This document shows positions 7,898 through 16,906 of a stretch of DNA of 64,000 nt, piece by piece. The notes below the pieces were generated by a model. The model had not been told where the DNA came from and ran no database searches. It saw nothing but the letters and a program-made list of their open reading frames with translations. Origin of the DNA: Opitutia bacterium. GTDB lineage: Bacteria; Verrucomicrobiota; Verrucomicrobiia; Opitutales; Opitutaceae. The stretch lies in NCBI GenBank assembly GCA_016217545.1, contig JACRHT010000017.1, positions 992,001 through 1,056,000 on the forward strand, given 5' to 3'. Both the position numbers and the translations under genes were made by a program. Numbering within the stretch: the stretch's first letter is position 1; every line of letters begins with the position of its first letter.

Positions 7898-10051
7898 ATG
7901 CACCTCCACGCCATTCGTTCTTCACGCCGCTCCGCCGCTAGCGCCGCGCTGACCCTTCTCAGCGCCGTCGCCCTCCACGCCGACGATGCGGGCGACACGC
8001 CGAGCTACTTGCCGCCATCCAACGAGGTCCATCGCCTCGCCCAATTCGAAGTCACCGGCCAAAAGGAAAAGAGCGTCTACACCGTCCAACGCAGCGTCAC
8101 CGCGACCAAGACCGACACCGCACTCGTCGACGTCCCGCAGTCGATCTCCGTGATCACGCGCGAGCTGATCGACGACCAAGCGATGCAGAACATCGGCGAC
8201 GTCACCCGCTACGTCCCCGGCGTCGGCATCGCCCAAGGCGAGGGCAACCGCGACACGCCGGTCCTCCGCGGCAACAGCACGACCGCCGACTTCTTCATCG
8301 ATGGCGTCCGCGACGACGTCCAATATTTCCGCGACCTCTACAACGTCGACCGCGTCGAGGTCCTGAAAGGTCCAAACGCGATGATCTTCGGCCGTGGCGG
8401 CTCCGGCGGCCTCATTAACCGTGTCACCAAGCTCGCCAACGGCCGCAGCCACCGCGAAGCCACGATCCAGATCGGTTCCTGGGAGCAATACCGCGGCACG
8501 CTCGACTTCGGCGACAAGCTCACCGACGCGTTCTCCTACCGCGTGACCGGCCTCTACGAAGACAGCGGCAGCTACCGCGACGACGTCACAGTCAAGCGCT
8601 ACGGCGTCAACCCGACCTTCCGCTACACGTTGTCGCCCGCCACCACGCTTCGCTTCGGCTACGAATACTTCCACGACGAACGCGTCGCCGACCGCGGCGT
8701 CTCGTCCTATCTCGGCCGCCCGCTCGCGGTCGATCCGTCCACCTTCTTCGGCGATCCCGCGCAGAGCCATGTCGACGCGAGCGTCCACACCGCATTCTTC
8801 ACCGTCGACCACCGCTTCAACGCCAACCTCACCCTGCGCAACCACACGCGCTTCTCGACCTACGACAAGTTCTACCAAAATGTCTTCCCGGGCGCCGTGA
8901 ACGCCGCCGGCACCACGGTCGCGATCCAAGGCTACAACAACGCCACGCAGCGCGATAATCTCTTCAACCAGACCGACCTCGTCTGGGATGTCGACACCGG
9001 CGGCCTGAAACACCAAGTCCTCACCGGCGTCGAGTTCGGCCACCAAGTCACCGACAATTTCCGTAACACCGCCTACTTCGACTCCGTCGCCGTCGGCACT
9101 ACCTCGATCCAAGTCCCGCTCTCCAACCCGCGCACGACGATCCCCGCCGTCTTCCGCCAGAGCGCCACCGACGCCGACAACCACGGCGTCGCCCGCACCG
9201 TCGGCATCTACGCGCAAGACCAGCTCCAGCTCACCCCGCGCCTCCTCGGCATCGTCGGCGTCCGCTACGACCGCTTCGAAGTCGACTTCGACAACCACCG
9301 CAACGCGACCTCGCTCGATTCCTCCGACGAGATGCTCTCCCCGCGCGCCGGCCTCGTCTTCAAGCCCGCAGCGAACCTCTCGCTCTACACGAGCTACAGC
9401 ATGTCCTTCGTCCCGCGCGCCGGCGAACAACTCGCCTCGCTCAGCCTGACCAACCGCAACCTCGATCCTGAAGAATTCAAAAACTACGAGGTCGGCGTGA
9501 AGTGGGACGTCCGCCCGGAACTCTCCGTCACCGCCGCGCTCTATCGCCTCGACCGCTCCAACGTCGCCATCACCGACCCGGCGGACTCCACCAAATCCCT
9601 CCTCGTCGACGGTCAGCGCGCCAAGGGCCTCGAACTCGGCATCACCGGCCGCGTCGCGCGCAACTGGAGCATCTCCGGCGGCTACGCCTATCAAGACGGC
9701 GAGATTCTCTCCACGCAGTCCGCCACCGTGAAAGCCGGCGCGCGCCTCGCGCAACTCCCGCGCCACACGATCTCCCTCTGGAATCGCTACGACCTCAACA
9801 AGGACTGGGGCTTCGGCCTCGGCGCGATCTACCGCGACGAAATCTACGCGTCCACCGACAACACCGTCCGCGTCCCGAGCTTCGTCCGCTTCGACGCCGC
9901 CGCGTTCTACCGCTTCAACGACCGCGTCCGCGCCCAGCTCAACGTCGAGAACGTCCTCGACCGCGACTACTACTCCGCCGCCAACAGCAACACGAACATC
10001 ACGCCCGGCTCCCCGCGCGCCTTCCGCGTGAGCGTCACCACCACTTTCTGA
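7898..10051 (+). CDS. TonB-dependent siderophore receptor
   Basis: Outer-membrane gated channel of 717 aa. A signal peptide (RRSAASAALTLLSAVALHA) is followed by a plug domain with DVPQSISVITRELIDDQ, VPGVGIAQGEGNRDTPVLRG and VDRVEVLKGPNAMIFGRGGS, typical of catecholate/ferrichrome receptors. Then comes a beta-barrel ending in a C-terminal aromatic, FRVSVTTTF. Start ATG 7898 is chosen because it directly precedes the signal peptide. It is followed by a strong terminator and then a PepSY protein, and preceded by a Fur-box-like site, all in keeping with ferric siderophore uptake. The actual ligand cannot be read from sequence. Confidence 0.93.
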   Translation: MHLHAIRSSRRSAASAALTLLSAVALHADDAGDTPSYLPPSNEVHRLAQFEVTGQKEKSVYTVQRSVTATKTDTALVDVPQSISVITRELIDDQAMQNIGDVTRYVPGVGIAQGEGNRDTPVLRGNSTTADFFIDGVRDDVQYFRDLYNVDRVEVLKGPNAMIFGRGGSGGLINRVTKLANGRSHREATIQIGSWEQYRGTLDFGDKLTDAFSYRVTGLYEDSGSYRDDVTVKRYGVNPTFRYTLSPATTLRFGYEYFHDERVADRGVSSYLGRPLAVDPSTFFGDPAQSHVDASVHTAFFTVDHRFNANLTLRNHTRFSTYDKFYQNVFPGAVNAAGTTVAIQGYNNATQRDNLFNQTDLVWDVDTGGLKHQVLTGVEFGHQVTDNFRNTAYFDSVAVGTTSIQVPLSNPRTTIPAVFRQSATDADNHGVARTVGIYAQDQLQLTPRLLGIVGVRYDRFEVDFDNHRNATSLDSSDEMLSPRAGLVFKPAANLSLYTSYSMSFVPRAGEQLASLSLTNRNLDPEEFKNYEVGVKWDVRPELSVTAALYRLDRSNVAITDPADSTKSLLVDGQRAKGLELGITGRVARNWSISGGYAYQDGEILSTQSATVKAGARLAQLPRHTISLWNRYDLNKDWGFGLGAIYRDEIYASTDNTVRVPSFVRFDAAAFYRFNDRVRAQLNVENVLDRDYYSAANSNTNITPGSPRAFRVSVTTTF

Positions 10052-10058
10052 GTGCTCC

Positions 10059-10097
10059 GGAGCGCGCGACCTTCTCCCGGTCGCGCGCTCCTTTTTT
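10059..10097 (+). terminator. Rho-independent terminator after the receptor
   Basis: GGAGCGCGCGACC pairs perfectly with GGTCGCGCGCTCC around a 7-nt loop and is followed by six T. It starts 8 bp after the receptor stop. Confidence 0.92.
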
Positions 10098-10154
10098 GAA
10101 CTCCTTGCGCTGCGCGCGATACCGTTCCCGGCTCCCGCGCGTCTCAGTCGCTCC

Positions 10155-11327
10155 ATGAAACTTTTCCGCTCCGTCCTCTTCTGGCTTCACCTCGCCGCCG
10201 GCCTGCTCGCCGGCCTCGCGATCGGCATCATGTGCTTCACCGGTGCCGCGCTCGCATTCGAGAAGCAGATCATCGCCTGGGCCGAGCGCGACGCCCGCCA
10301 GATCGCCGTTCCCACGGCAGCGACTCCCGTCTCGTTGACCGCCCTCGTTCAAAGCGCCCGCGCCGTCGCGCCCGAGAGCAAGCCCGTGACGCTGACAATC
10401 GCCGCCGAACCGAACACCGCCGTCGCGATCGCCCGCGGTCGCGGTGACGTGGTTTACGCCAACCCCTACACGGGCGAAGTCCGCCTGCCCGCGTCGACGC
10501 GGGTTCGCGACACGCTGAAATTCCTCGAGCAACTCCACCGCGTGCTCGCGCTGAGCGGTGACCAGCGTCCGATCGGCAAAGCCATCAACGGCGCGTGCAA
10601 TGTCGCGTTCTGCTTCCTCGCGCTCTCCGGCCTCTATCTCTGGTGGCCGCGCAGCCTGAGCAGCCGCAGCGTCCGCGCCGTCGCCGTGTTAAACTGGCGC
10701 CTCACCGGCAAGGCCCGCGACTTCAACTGGCACAACGCCCTCGGCCTCTGGACCGCACCGGTGCTGATCGTGCTCACGCTCACCGCACTCCCGATTTCCT
10801 ACCGCTGGGCCTCGAACGGCGTCTTCCGCCTTTTCGGCGACACTCCGCCGGCCGCCAACAACGAGGGTCCCGCGCGCGACGCCGCCGCTGCACGCGAGGG
10901 CAACTCACCCAGCGATCGCGCCGCACCCGTGCCCGACCTCGATCTGCTGCTCGCTTGCGCCCGCGCGGAAATGCCCAACGCCGAATCCTACACGCTGCGC
11001 CTCAACGCCCCGCCCCGCGCCGCGACCGCCGCCGTTATCGTGCGCGAACCGAACACTTGGCCGCGCACCGCCAACACCACGCTCACGCTCGACGCCAAGA
11101 CCGGCGCCGTCGTGCGCCGCGAATCCTTCGACGACCTCACCGCCGGTCGTCGCGCGCGCACGTGGACCCGCTTCCTCCACACCGGCGAAGCACTCGGCCT
11201 CGTCGGCCAGCTCGTGGCCGGCCTCGCGTGCCTCGGCGGCTGCGTCCTCGTCTACACCGGCTTCGCCCTCGCGTGGCGCCGCTTCTTTCCCGCGAAACGC
11301 GCGGCCGCAGCGACGGCCGCCGCCTGA
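10155..11327 (+). CDS. PepSY-associated inner-membrane protein (putative ferric-siderophore reductase)
   Basis: 390 aa with a first membrane helix at ~7-35 (LFWLHLAAGLLAGLAIGIM, then CFTGAALAFE), a periplasmic PepSY segment (ARGRGDVVYANPYTGEVRLP), helices around FCFLALSGLYLWWPR and ALGLWTAPVLIVLTLTALPI, a second periplasmic part and a final helix (LVGQLVAGLACLGGCVLVYT). Histidines near the membrane (FWLH, LEQLHRVL, NWHNALG, FLHTGEA) could bind haem. Family members next to TonB receptors are thought to reduce ferric siderophores in the periplasm. It starts just after the receptor terminator and is followed by a tiny membrane peptide. Confidence 0.87.
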   Translation: MKLFRSVLFWLHLAAGLLAGLAIGIMCFTGAALAFEKQIIAWAERDARQIAVPTAATPVSLTALVQSARAVAPESKPVTLTIAAEPNTAVAIARGRGDVVYANPYTGEVRLPASTRVRDTLKFLEQLHRVLALSGDQRPIGKAINGACNVAFCFLALSGLYLWWPRSLSSRSVRAVAVLNWRLTGKARDFNWHNALGLWTAPVLIVLTLTALPISYRWASNGVFRLFGDTPPAANNEGPARDAAAAREGNSPSDRAAPVPDLDLLLACARAEMPNAESYTLRLNAPPRAATAAVIVREPNTWPRTANTTLTLDAKTGAVVRRESFDDLTAGRRARTWTRFLHTGEALGLVGQLVAGLACLGGCVLVYTGFALAWRRFFPAKRAAAATAAA

Positions 11328-11340
11328 CTTTCCCGCTCTC

Positions 11341-11457
11341 ATGCAACGCGCCACCATGACTCCGCAACGCCGCGCCGATCTTCACTTCGTCATCGGGCTG
11401 GTCGTGGCGGTCACGTTGCTCGCCCTGTTCATCGGCAGCATCCACCTCGCCGCATGA
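11341..11457 (+). CDS. Small single-span membrane peptide (38 aa)
   Basis: Frame from ATG 11341 (or ATG 11356, giving 33 aa) to TGA 11455-11457. It reads MTPQRRADLHFVIG, then a hydrophobic stretch LVVAVTLLALFIGSI ending HLAA. It starts 13 bp after the PepSY gene. A positively charged N-terminus and one transmembrane helix suggest an inner-membrane accessory peptide of the PepSY protein. I do not recognise a named family, so expression is inferred from position and composition only. Confidence 0.55.
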   Translation: MQRATMTPQRRADLHFVIGLVVAVTLLALFIGSIHLAA

Positions 11458-11862
11458 TCGCCTTTCCTCCATCCGCTGCTCGTCGTTCTCCGGGCGCCTC
11501 GTTGGTTCGTAAGCCTCACGGTTCGCTGTGTTGCGAGGCTGTCGCCGGCCCCGCGGATGGAACACTTTCCGAGTCACGACTTGTGCAGACCGCTGCACTC
11601 CATGTTTTCCCTCCGCGAAGACCCATCGTCTGAACGTCTCCGTCACTTTTCTGCTTCTGAACTGAGCCGCCGCGCCGTGCGCGCGACGACCAGCCGCGCC
11701 GCGCGGCCGACCGACTGCGCGCGCCTCCACCTTGTGGTCGAGTGCTGACCCTTGCCCGTCCGTGCCGGGCCGCCGCCTGCGCATGTCGTGACTCGGAAAA
11801 TCACGACCACGCCGGCGCCCGGTGCGGACGGGTCCCTTTTCGACCCGTTCGCCTTTTTCGCC
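11458..11862 (+). other. 405-bp leader without a gene, structured, before the second receptor
   Basis: No credible coding frame is seen. The stretch contains a 15-bp long-range inverted pair, TTTCCGAGTCACGAC at 11566-11580 and GTCGTGACTCGGAAA at 11785-11799. It also has a small hairpin GTGCAG/CTGCAC near 11585 and a strong hairpin with T-run just before the ATG. I looked for cobalamin-riboswitch boxes and did not find them. Confidence 0.5.
11825..11857 (+). promoter_or_regulatory. Hairpin plus T5 immediately upstream of the second receptor start
   Basis: Arms CGGACGGGTC (11825-11834) and GACCCGTTCG (11842-11851) pair over 10 bp with one G-U, around a 7-nt loop. TTTTT follows at 11853-11857, six bases before the ATG. 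It occupies the ribosome-binding region, and no Shine-Dalgarno sequence is visible, so it may act as an attenuator or translation lock. Confidence 0.55.
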
Positions 11863-13980
11863 ATGAGAAAACACACCCGCCTCTCCTCCGGCTTTTCCTT
11901 CACGCTCGCCGCGCTCGCGCTCGGCGCCGCGCCGCTGCTCTCCGCCGCGCCGCTCGCCGTCGACGGTGACACCGTCAAACTCGACGAGTTCGGCGTGCGC
12001 GGTTCACGCCCGGAAGCCTACACCGCCGCCCACGCGGACAGCTCGACCAAGCTTCCGATCTCGATCTTCGAGAACCCGCAAAACATCCAGGTCGTGCCGC
12101 GCTCGCTGCTCGCCGATCAAGGCGCGCTGAAACTCGACGACGTGCTCAAGAACGTCGCGGGCGTCACGCCGGGCGGCTACTACTCGAATTGGGACTACTA
12201 CCGCATCCGCGGCTTCGACGCGGCGTTCAACACCTTCATCGACGGCCTGCGTCACCACAGCGGCATGGGCGAAGAACTCTTCGGCCTCGAGCAGGTCGAG
12301 ATCGTCAAAGGCCCCGCCGGCACGCTCTTCGGCCAGGGCCCGCTCGGCGGCGTGGTCAACCTCGTCAGCAAGCGCCCGCGCACCGAGCGCGGCGGCGAAC
12401 TCGGCGTCGGTTTCGGCACGGACAACTCCCGCGAAGTCACGCTCGACTACACCACGCCCCTCGACGCGAACGGCCGCGTGCTCGCGCGCCTCACCGGACT
12501 CTGGCGCGACGAGGATCTCTTCATCGACTACGCCGGCGGACGGAGTTACTACCTCGCGCCGTCGCTCACGTGGAAGCTCAGCGACGCCACTTCGCTGACG
12601 ATCCTCACGCGCTATCGCGAACGCGACGACGACCATGCCATGCCGTTGCCCGCCTCCGGCACGGTCCTGCCCAACCCGAACGGCAAGATCCCGCTGACGC
12701 GCTTCAACGGCGAACCCGGCCGCACCAACCACGTCGAGGAAACCACGCAAAGCGGCGGCTACGAGTTCGTCCACCGCCTCAACGACCGCCTCACGCTTCG
12801 CCAGAACCTCAACTCCAGCGACGGCCAGCAAACCTGGGGCTACATTCTCTATCCCGGCAGCCTCGCCGCCGACGGCCGCACGCTCTCGCGCTACGGCTAC
12901 AGCTACGACCAAGGCTGGCGCACGCTCTCGATTGACACGCGCCTCGAAGGGAAATTCACCACCGGCACCGTCGAGCACAGCGCCGTCGCTGGCGTCGATT
13001 TCTACCGCGACAACTATTCTTACACCGGCGCGACGATCGATTTCAGCGACCCCGCCGGCTACACCTCGATCGATCTCTACGCGCCGGTCTACGGCGGCGC
13101 GCTGCCACCGCTCACCGTCAAACTCGCCGGCGCCACGCTCGGCGAGATGTGGGGCTATTACGCGCAGGACCACCTCAAGCTCGGGCGCGGCGTCGCCCTC
13201 ACGCTCGGCGGCCGCTACGACACTTCCAAGAGCAACGACGTCAAGATCGACGACTTCACCCCGCGCGCGGGCCTCAGTTGGGAATTTCGCCCCGGCGCGA
13301 TGCTCTACGCGACCTACAGCGGCTCGTTCAACCCACAGGGCAGCTGGCAAACAACCGCCACCGGCACGCCCGTCGATCCGGAGACCGGCACCAACTACGA
13401 GATCGGCCTGAAAACCGCCGCCGCGGACGGCCGCCTCACCGCGACGATTTCGCTCTTCGAACTCACCCGCCAAAACGTCGCCACCGCCGACCTCGCTCAT
13501 CCGGGCTACTACGTCGTCACCGGCGAGCAGCGCAGCCGCGGCGTCGAATTCGACGGCCGCTTCAGTCCGCGTCCCGGCTGGGAACTCGCGCTCGCCTACG
13601 CCTACACCGACGCGCGCATCACCGCCGACAACTCCCTGCCGGTCGGCGCGCGCACGCCCGCGGCACCGCTGCACGGCTTCAACGTCTGGACGAAATACGT
13701 CGTGCCCCACGGCGCACTCAAGGGCTTCGGCGCCGGGGTCGGCCTGCACTACTACTCGCGCCAGCTGGGCGACAGCACCTACGTGCCCGGCCACGAATTC
13801 GACCTGCCCGCCTACGGCCTCGTTGACGCGGCGCTCTACTACAGCCGCGGCCGCTTCCGCGCGCAGCTCAACGTCAGCAACGCGCTCGACCGCGAATACT
13901 ACTCCGGCGCCTACGATCCGCTCTACGTGCTGCCCGGCACGCCGCGCCAGATCCGCGTGAGCACAACCTGGAAATTCTGA
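11863..13980 (+). CDS. TonB-dependent siderophore receptor
   Basis: 705 aa. A signal peptide (SSGFSFTLAALALGAAPLLS) is followed by a plug with PISIFENPQNIQVVPRSLLA, YYRIRGFDAAFNTFIDGL and VEIVKGPAGTLFGQGPLGG, then a barrel ending QIRVSTTWKF. The plug matches the FhuA/FpvA-like hydroxamate or mixed siderophore receptor group. ATG 11863 precedes the signal peptide. The frame is open upstream, but that part would be non-membrane leader. The next gene starts 8 bp after the stop and encodes a second PepSY protein, so the pair is an operon. Its leader is highly structured. Confidence 0.92.
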   Translation: MRKHTRLSSGFSFTLAALALGAAPLLSAAPLAVDGDTVKLDEFGVRGSRPEAYTAAHADSSTKLPISIFENPQNIQVVPRSLLADQGALKLDDVLKNVAGVTPGGYYSNWDYYRIRGFDAAFNTFIDGLRHHSGMGEELFGLEQVEIVKGPAGTLFGQGPLGGVVNLVSKRPRTERGGELGVGFGTDNSREVTLDYTTPLDANGRVLARLTGLWRDEDLFIDYAGGRSYYLAPSLTWKLSDATSLTILTRYRERDDDHAMPLPASGTVLPNPNGKIPLTRFNGEPGRTNHVEETTQSGGYEFVHRLNDRLTLRQNLNSSDGQQTWGYILYPGSLAADGRTLSRYGYSYDQGWRTLSIDTRLEGKFTTGTVEHSAVAGVDFYRDNYSYTGATIDFSDPAGYTSIDLYAPVYGGALPPLTVKLAGATLGEMWGYYAQDHLKLGRGVALTLGGRYDTSKSNDVKIDDFTPRAGLSWEFRPGAMLYATYSGSFNPQGSWQTTATGTPVDPETGTNYEIGLKTAAADGRLTATISLFELTRQNVATADLAHPGYYVVTGEQRSRGVEFDGRFSPRPGWELALAYAYTDARITADNSLPVGARTPAAPLHGFNVWTKYVVPHGALKGFGAGVGLHYYSRQLGDSTYVPGHEFDLPAYGLVDAALYYSRGRFRAQLNVSNALDREYYSGAYDPLYVLPGTPRQIRVSTTWKF

Positions 13981-13987
13981 CCGACCG

Positions 13988-15064
13988 ATGCGCAAGCGCC
14001 TCTGGCAACTCCACTCGTGGCTCGGGCTCGTCGCCGGCCTCGGCCTGCTGCTCATCGGCCTCAGCGGCAGCCTGCTCGTTTTCCACGAGGAGCTGGAGGC
14101 GCTGTTCAACCGGGAGCTGGTGCGCGTCGAGCCGTCGCCTGCCGGACGCCTGCCACTCGACACGCTGCTCGCACACGCCCAGCGGCAGCTGCCCAATCAC
14201 GAGATCACGGGCTGGCTGCCGCGCTACGAGGCGCCGGCCATGGCCGACGTCCTCTACGTGATCCGACGCGGCGACAAGGAATGGCTCGTCGCCACGATCG
14301 ATCCCTACACCGGCCGCCTGCTCGCGTCGCCGCGCCTCGGCACGACCACGCTCACCGGCTGGTTGCTCGATCTGCACTATGCGTTCTTCGCCGACCACGC
14401 CGGCATGCTCGCCGCCGCCGTCTTCGGCCTGCTGCTCCTCGCGCTCGGCGTCACCGGCGTGTGGCTCTACCGCGACTTCTGGAAAAACTTCCTTACGCTC
14501 CGCTGGCGTCGCGGCGCGCGGATCCTGTTTTCCGACCTGCACAAATTCGTCGGCATCACGACCGTCGCATTCAACCTCGTGCTCGGCTTCACGGGCGCCT
14601 ACTGGAATTTCACCCATGTCCTCGGCGAATGGCTCGCCGGCGAACACGAGCAAAAGAAAATCGAGCAGCGCCTCTACGCACCGACCCTTTCGCTCGACGC
14701 GGTGGCGCGCGACGCCGCACAGCGGCTCCCGGGTTTTCGGGGCAATTTCATTTCGCTGCCCAGTGATCCCGCCGCCCCGACCGTCACGCTCTGGGGCGCG
14801 GTCGAGCCGCACGGCTGGCTCACGAGCCCCTACGGCAGCACGGTCGCCTACGACGCCCGGACGGGCGCTCACCAATCAACCCACGACCTGCGCGGCGCCG
14901 GTGCGTGGGCGCGCATCGTCGACAGCTTCCGTCCGCTGCACTTCGGCGATTTCGGCGGGTTGCCCGTGAAACTGCTTTGGGTCCTCGGAGGCCTCGCCCC
15001 GGGCGCGCTTGCCCTCACCGGCTTCGCGGTCTGGTGGCAACGTCGCGCGGCAACAAAGCGTTGA
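13988..15064 (+). CDS. PepSY-associated inner-membrane protein (putative ferric-siderophore reductase)
   Basis: 358 aa with four clear hydrophobic segments: WLGLVAGLGLLLIGLSGSLL near the start, MLAAAVFGLLLLALGVTGVW, FVGITTVAFNLVLGFTGAYW and LLWVLGGLAPGALALTGFAV. The first periplasmic loop holds a PepSY-like element (ATIDPYTGRLLASPR). Membrane-proximal His residues (QLHSWLG, LLDLHYAF, SDLHKFVG, RPLHFGDF) are suitable for haem binding. It is a distant paralogue of the protein at 10155 and sits in the same position behind a receptor, which supports a role in iron release from an imported siderophore. Confidence 0.88.
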   Translation: MRKRLWQLHSWLGLVAGLGLLLIGLSGSLLVFHEELEALFNRELVRVEPSPAGRLPLDTLLAHAQRQLPNHEITGWLPRYEAPAMADVLYVIRRGDKEWLVATIDPYTGRLLASPRLGTTTLTGWLLDLHYAFFADHAGMLAAAVFGLLLLALGVTGVWLYRDFWKNFLTLRWRRGARILFSDLHKFVGITTVAFNLVLGFTGAYWNFTHVLGEWLAGEHEQKKIEQRLYAPTLSLDAVARDAAQRLPGFRGNFISLPSDPAAPTVTLWGAVEPHGWLTSPYGSTVAYDARTGAHQSTHDLRGAGAWARIVDSFRPLHFGDFGGLPVKLLWVLGGLAPGALALTGFAVWWQRRAATKR

Positions 15065-15155
15065 GTTCGCGCCGGTGCCTCAGCGCTCACCGCGCTTGGC
15101 GTCGCGCACTGACGTGTCAGTTTCTGCTTTCGTGATCGCTGCCCAAACCGACCGC

Positions 15156-16037
15156 ATGAGCTCGCGCCACCGCCTCGGCATCGTCGGCGCAATCATGCTG
15201 GCGGTCTTTCTTCTCAGTTTCGCAGTGTCGGCGTTTTTCGCCTTTGAGTTCACCGGTCCCCAACGGCGCTCGGTGCGCCCGCTGCCGGCCGACTTCGGCT
15301 TCGCCGTCGAAGCAGTGAATTTCGCCGCCCGAGATGGCCTCAGGCTCCGTGGCTGGTTCGTTCCCTGCGATGGTTCGGTCCGCGCCGCCGTGCTGCTCCA
15401 TGGCAACGGATCGACTCGCAGCCAAATGATCGCACGCGCCCGACTGCTGCGCACGCACGGCTACGCCGTGTTGCTCTACGACGCGCGCGGCCACGGTGAA
15501 AGCGACGGGGAACGTGTATCGTTCGGCCTTTTTGAAACCCGCGACCTGCTCGGCGCACTGGACTACGTGCGCTCGCGCGGCGCCTCGGAAATCGGCTGCG
15601 TCGGCGCCTCGCAGGGTGGGGCCACAATCGCGCTCGCAGCGAACGATCTGCAAGCTGTGCGCTGGGTCGTGCTCGAGAGCGTCTTCCCGGACCTCACGAC
15701 CGCACTCGATCGCCGTTTCCGACACACGCTTCATCTGCCCGGTTGGTTCGCCGGGATTTTGATGCAACCGCTCGCAGAGTGGCGAATCGGCGCCTCGGCG
15801 CGAGAGATCGAGCCTCGCCGCCTAATCAGCCGGCTGCAGTGCCCGGTATTAATCCTCGGAGGGGAAAAAGATCCTTACACGACCGCCGCCGACACACGTG
15901 CGCTTTATTCAGCGGCGCCAGACAGAAAGCAGCTTTGGCTGGTGCCTGATGCGAGCCACGTCGACCTCTACGGCGCGGCGGGGCGCGCCTACGAGCGACA
16001 CCTCGTCGACTTTCTAAACGACGCGACCGGCCATTAG
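15156..16037 (+). CDS. Membrane-anchored alpha/beta hydrolase
   Basis: 293 aa. N-terminal hydrophobic anchor (LGIVGAIMLAVFLLSFAVSA), then an alpha/beta hydrolase with oxyanion segment LLHGNGSTRSQM, nucleophile elbow GASQGGA, acid GGEKDPYTT and catalytic PDASHVDLYG. The layout resembles the YqkD/BAAT-like serine hydrolases of broad specificity. The frame continues upstream, but ATG 15156 directly precedes the anchor. It ends by overlapping the convergent esterase gene by 4 bp. The substrate is unknown, and its place beside siderophore genes may be coincidental. Confidence 0.85.
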   Translation: MSSRHRLGIVGAIMLAVFLLSFAVSAFFAFEFTGPQRRSVRPLPADFGFAVEAVNFAARDGLRLRGWFVPCDGSVRAAVLLHGNGSTRSQMIARARLLRTHGYAVLLYDARGHGESDGERVSFGLFETRDLLGALDYVRSRGASEIGCVGASQGGATIALAANDLQAVRWVVLESVFPDLTTALDRRFRHTLHLPGWFAGILMQPLAEWRIGASAREIEPRRLISRLQCPVLILGGEKDPYTTAADTRALYSAAPDRKQLWLVPDASHVDLYGAAGRAYERHLVDFLNDATGH

Positions 16038-16906
16038 CGCCGGGGGAAAGCCCACTTGAGAAACACCGGCAGCGCCTCGGCCCACGTGCTCTCGTGGTGC
16101 TTGCCGCCGGCAATCTCGTGATAAGTCACGTCCACATCGCGGCGAAGACCTTTCGCGGCGAGTTCGTCGATCAACTCCGTCGTGTCCTGGATGGCATCGA
16201 TCACGCCGTTGCCGTCGCGATCGTCGGTCTCGTCCGCCGTGCCGGCCTCGAACCACAGGCGCAGCTTCGGCTTCGTCGCGGTGTCGCGCACGATCTTGTG
16301 GGCGAGACGCGAGCGTTGCGCGGCGCGCCAATCGCCATCCTCGCCGCGCCACCAGAGCGAACCGGAGAAAACGCCGACCGTGCCGAACACATCCGGATGC
16401 GCCCACGCGAGATCGAACGCGCTGAGCCCGCCGAGCGAGGCGCCCATGATGGCCGTCCGCATCGGCGTCGCACCGACGCCGTAGCGGTGCCGCACTTCGG
16501 GGAGGATGAACTCCAGCACGCGGCGCTGGAAGGCCGCGGCTTTCTTCCCGCGTCCCGCGTAGTCGAGCGTGCGCGCGAGGCCGTATTCCTCAATCCGTTC
16601 GGACGTCGCGGAAATCGCGACGACGAGCGGTGGCGCAATTTCTCCCGCAGCGGCGAGCCGCTCGATCGTCTCGGCGAGTTTCCACGCCGCCATGTTCTGG
16701 CCATCGAGCGCAATCAGCAGCGGCGTGTCCGCCTTGATGCCGCCGGGCGGGAGAAAAATCCGCACCTCACCCGCCGCGAGATCATCCGGCGCCTGCACCG
16801 CGAGCGTTTCCTCGCGCGCGAGCACGACGGCCGCGCTGGCGTCGGTCAGACCGAGGCCGACGAGCATGCGTCCGAGTTTGGCGGCGAGATGACGTTCGCG
16901 CTTCAT
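16034..16906 (-). CDS. Fes/IroE-like putative esterase
   Basis: 290 aa, no signal peptide. Esterase-D/Fes-type hydrolase with LLIALDGQNMAAWKL, nucleophile motif IMGASLGGLSAFDLAW, a following VGVFSGSLWW, an acidic loop TADETDDRDGNGVID and the catalytic His in IAGGKHHESTW. Members of this family hydrolyse tri-lactone siderophores or act on carbohydrate esters. The location within a cluster of siderophore receptors and reductases favours a siderophore esterase, by inference. Its ATG overlaps the stop of the upstream flavodoxin gene (ATGA at 16903-16906), so the two are translationally coupled. Confidence 0.82.
   Translation of the reverse strand: MKRERHLAAKLGRMLVGLGLTDASAAVVLAREETLAVQAPDDLAAGEVRIFLPPGGIKADTPLLIALDGQNMAAWKLAETIERLAAAGEIAPPLVVAISATSERIEEYGLARTLDYAGRGKKAAAFQRRVLEFILPEVRHRYGVGATPMRTAIMGASLGGLSAFDLAWAHPDVFGTVGVFSGSLWWRGEDGDWRAAQRSRLAHKIVRDTATKPKLRLWFEAGTADETDDRDGNGVIDAIQDTTELIDELAAKGLRRDVDVTYHEIAGGKHHESTWAEALPVFLKWAFPRR

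Noticed and set aside
7922-10156. A long - strand frame opposite the first TonB receptor
   Set aside because: Valine/glutamate/glycine-rich antisense artefact of codon bias. The + strand has a signal peptide, plug and barrel.
11458-11862. Cobalamin riboswitch upstream of the second receptor
   Set aside because: The usual boxes, such as GCCACTG and the CGGGAAGG-type element, are not found in the leader.
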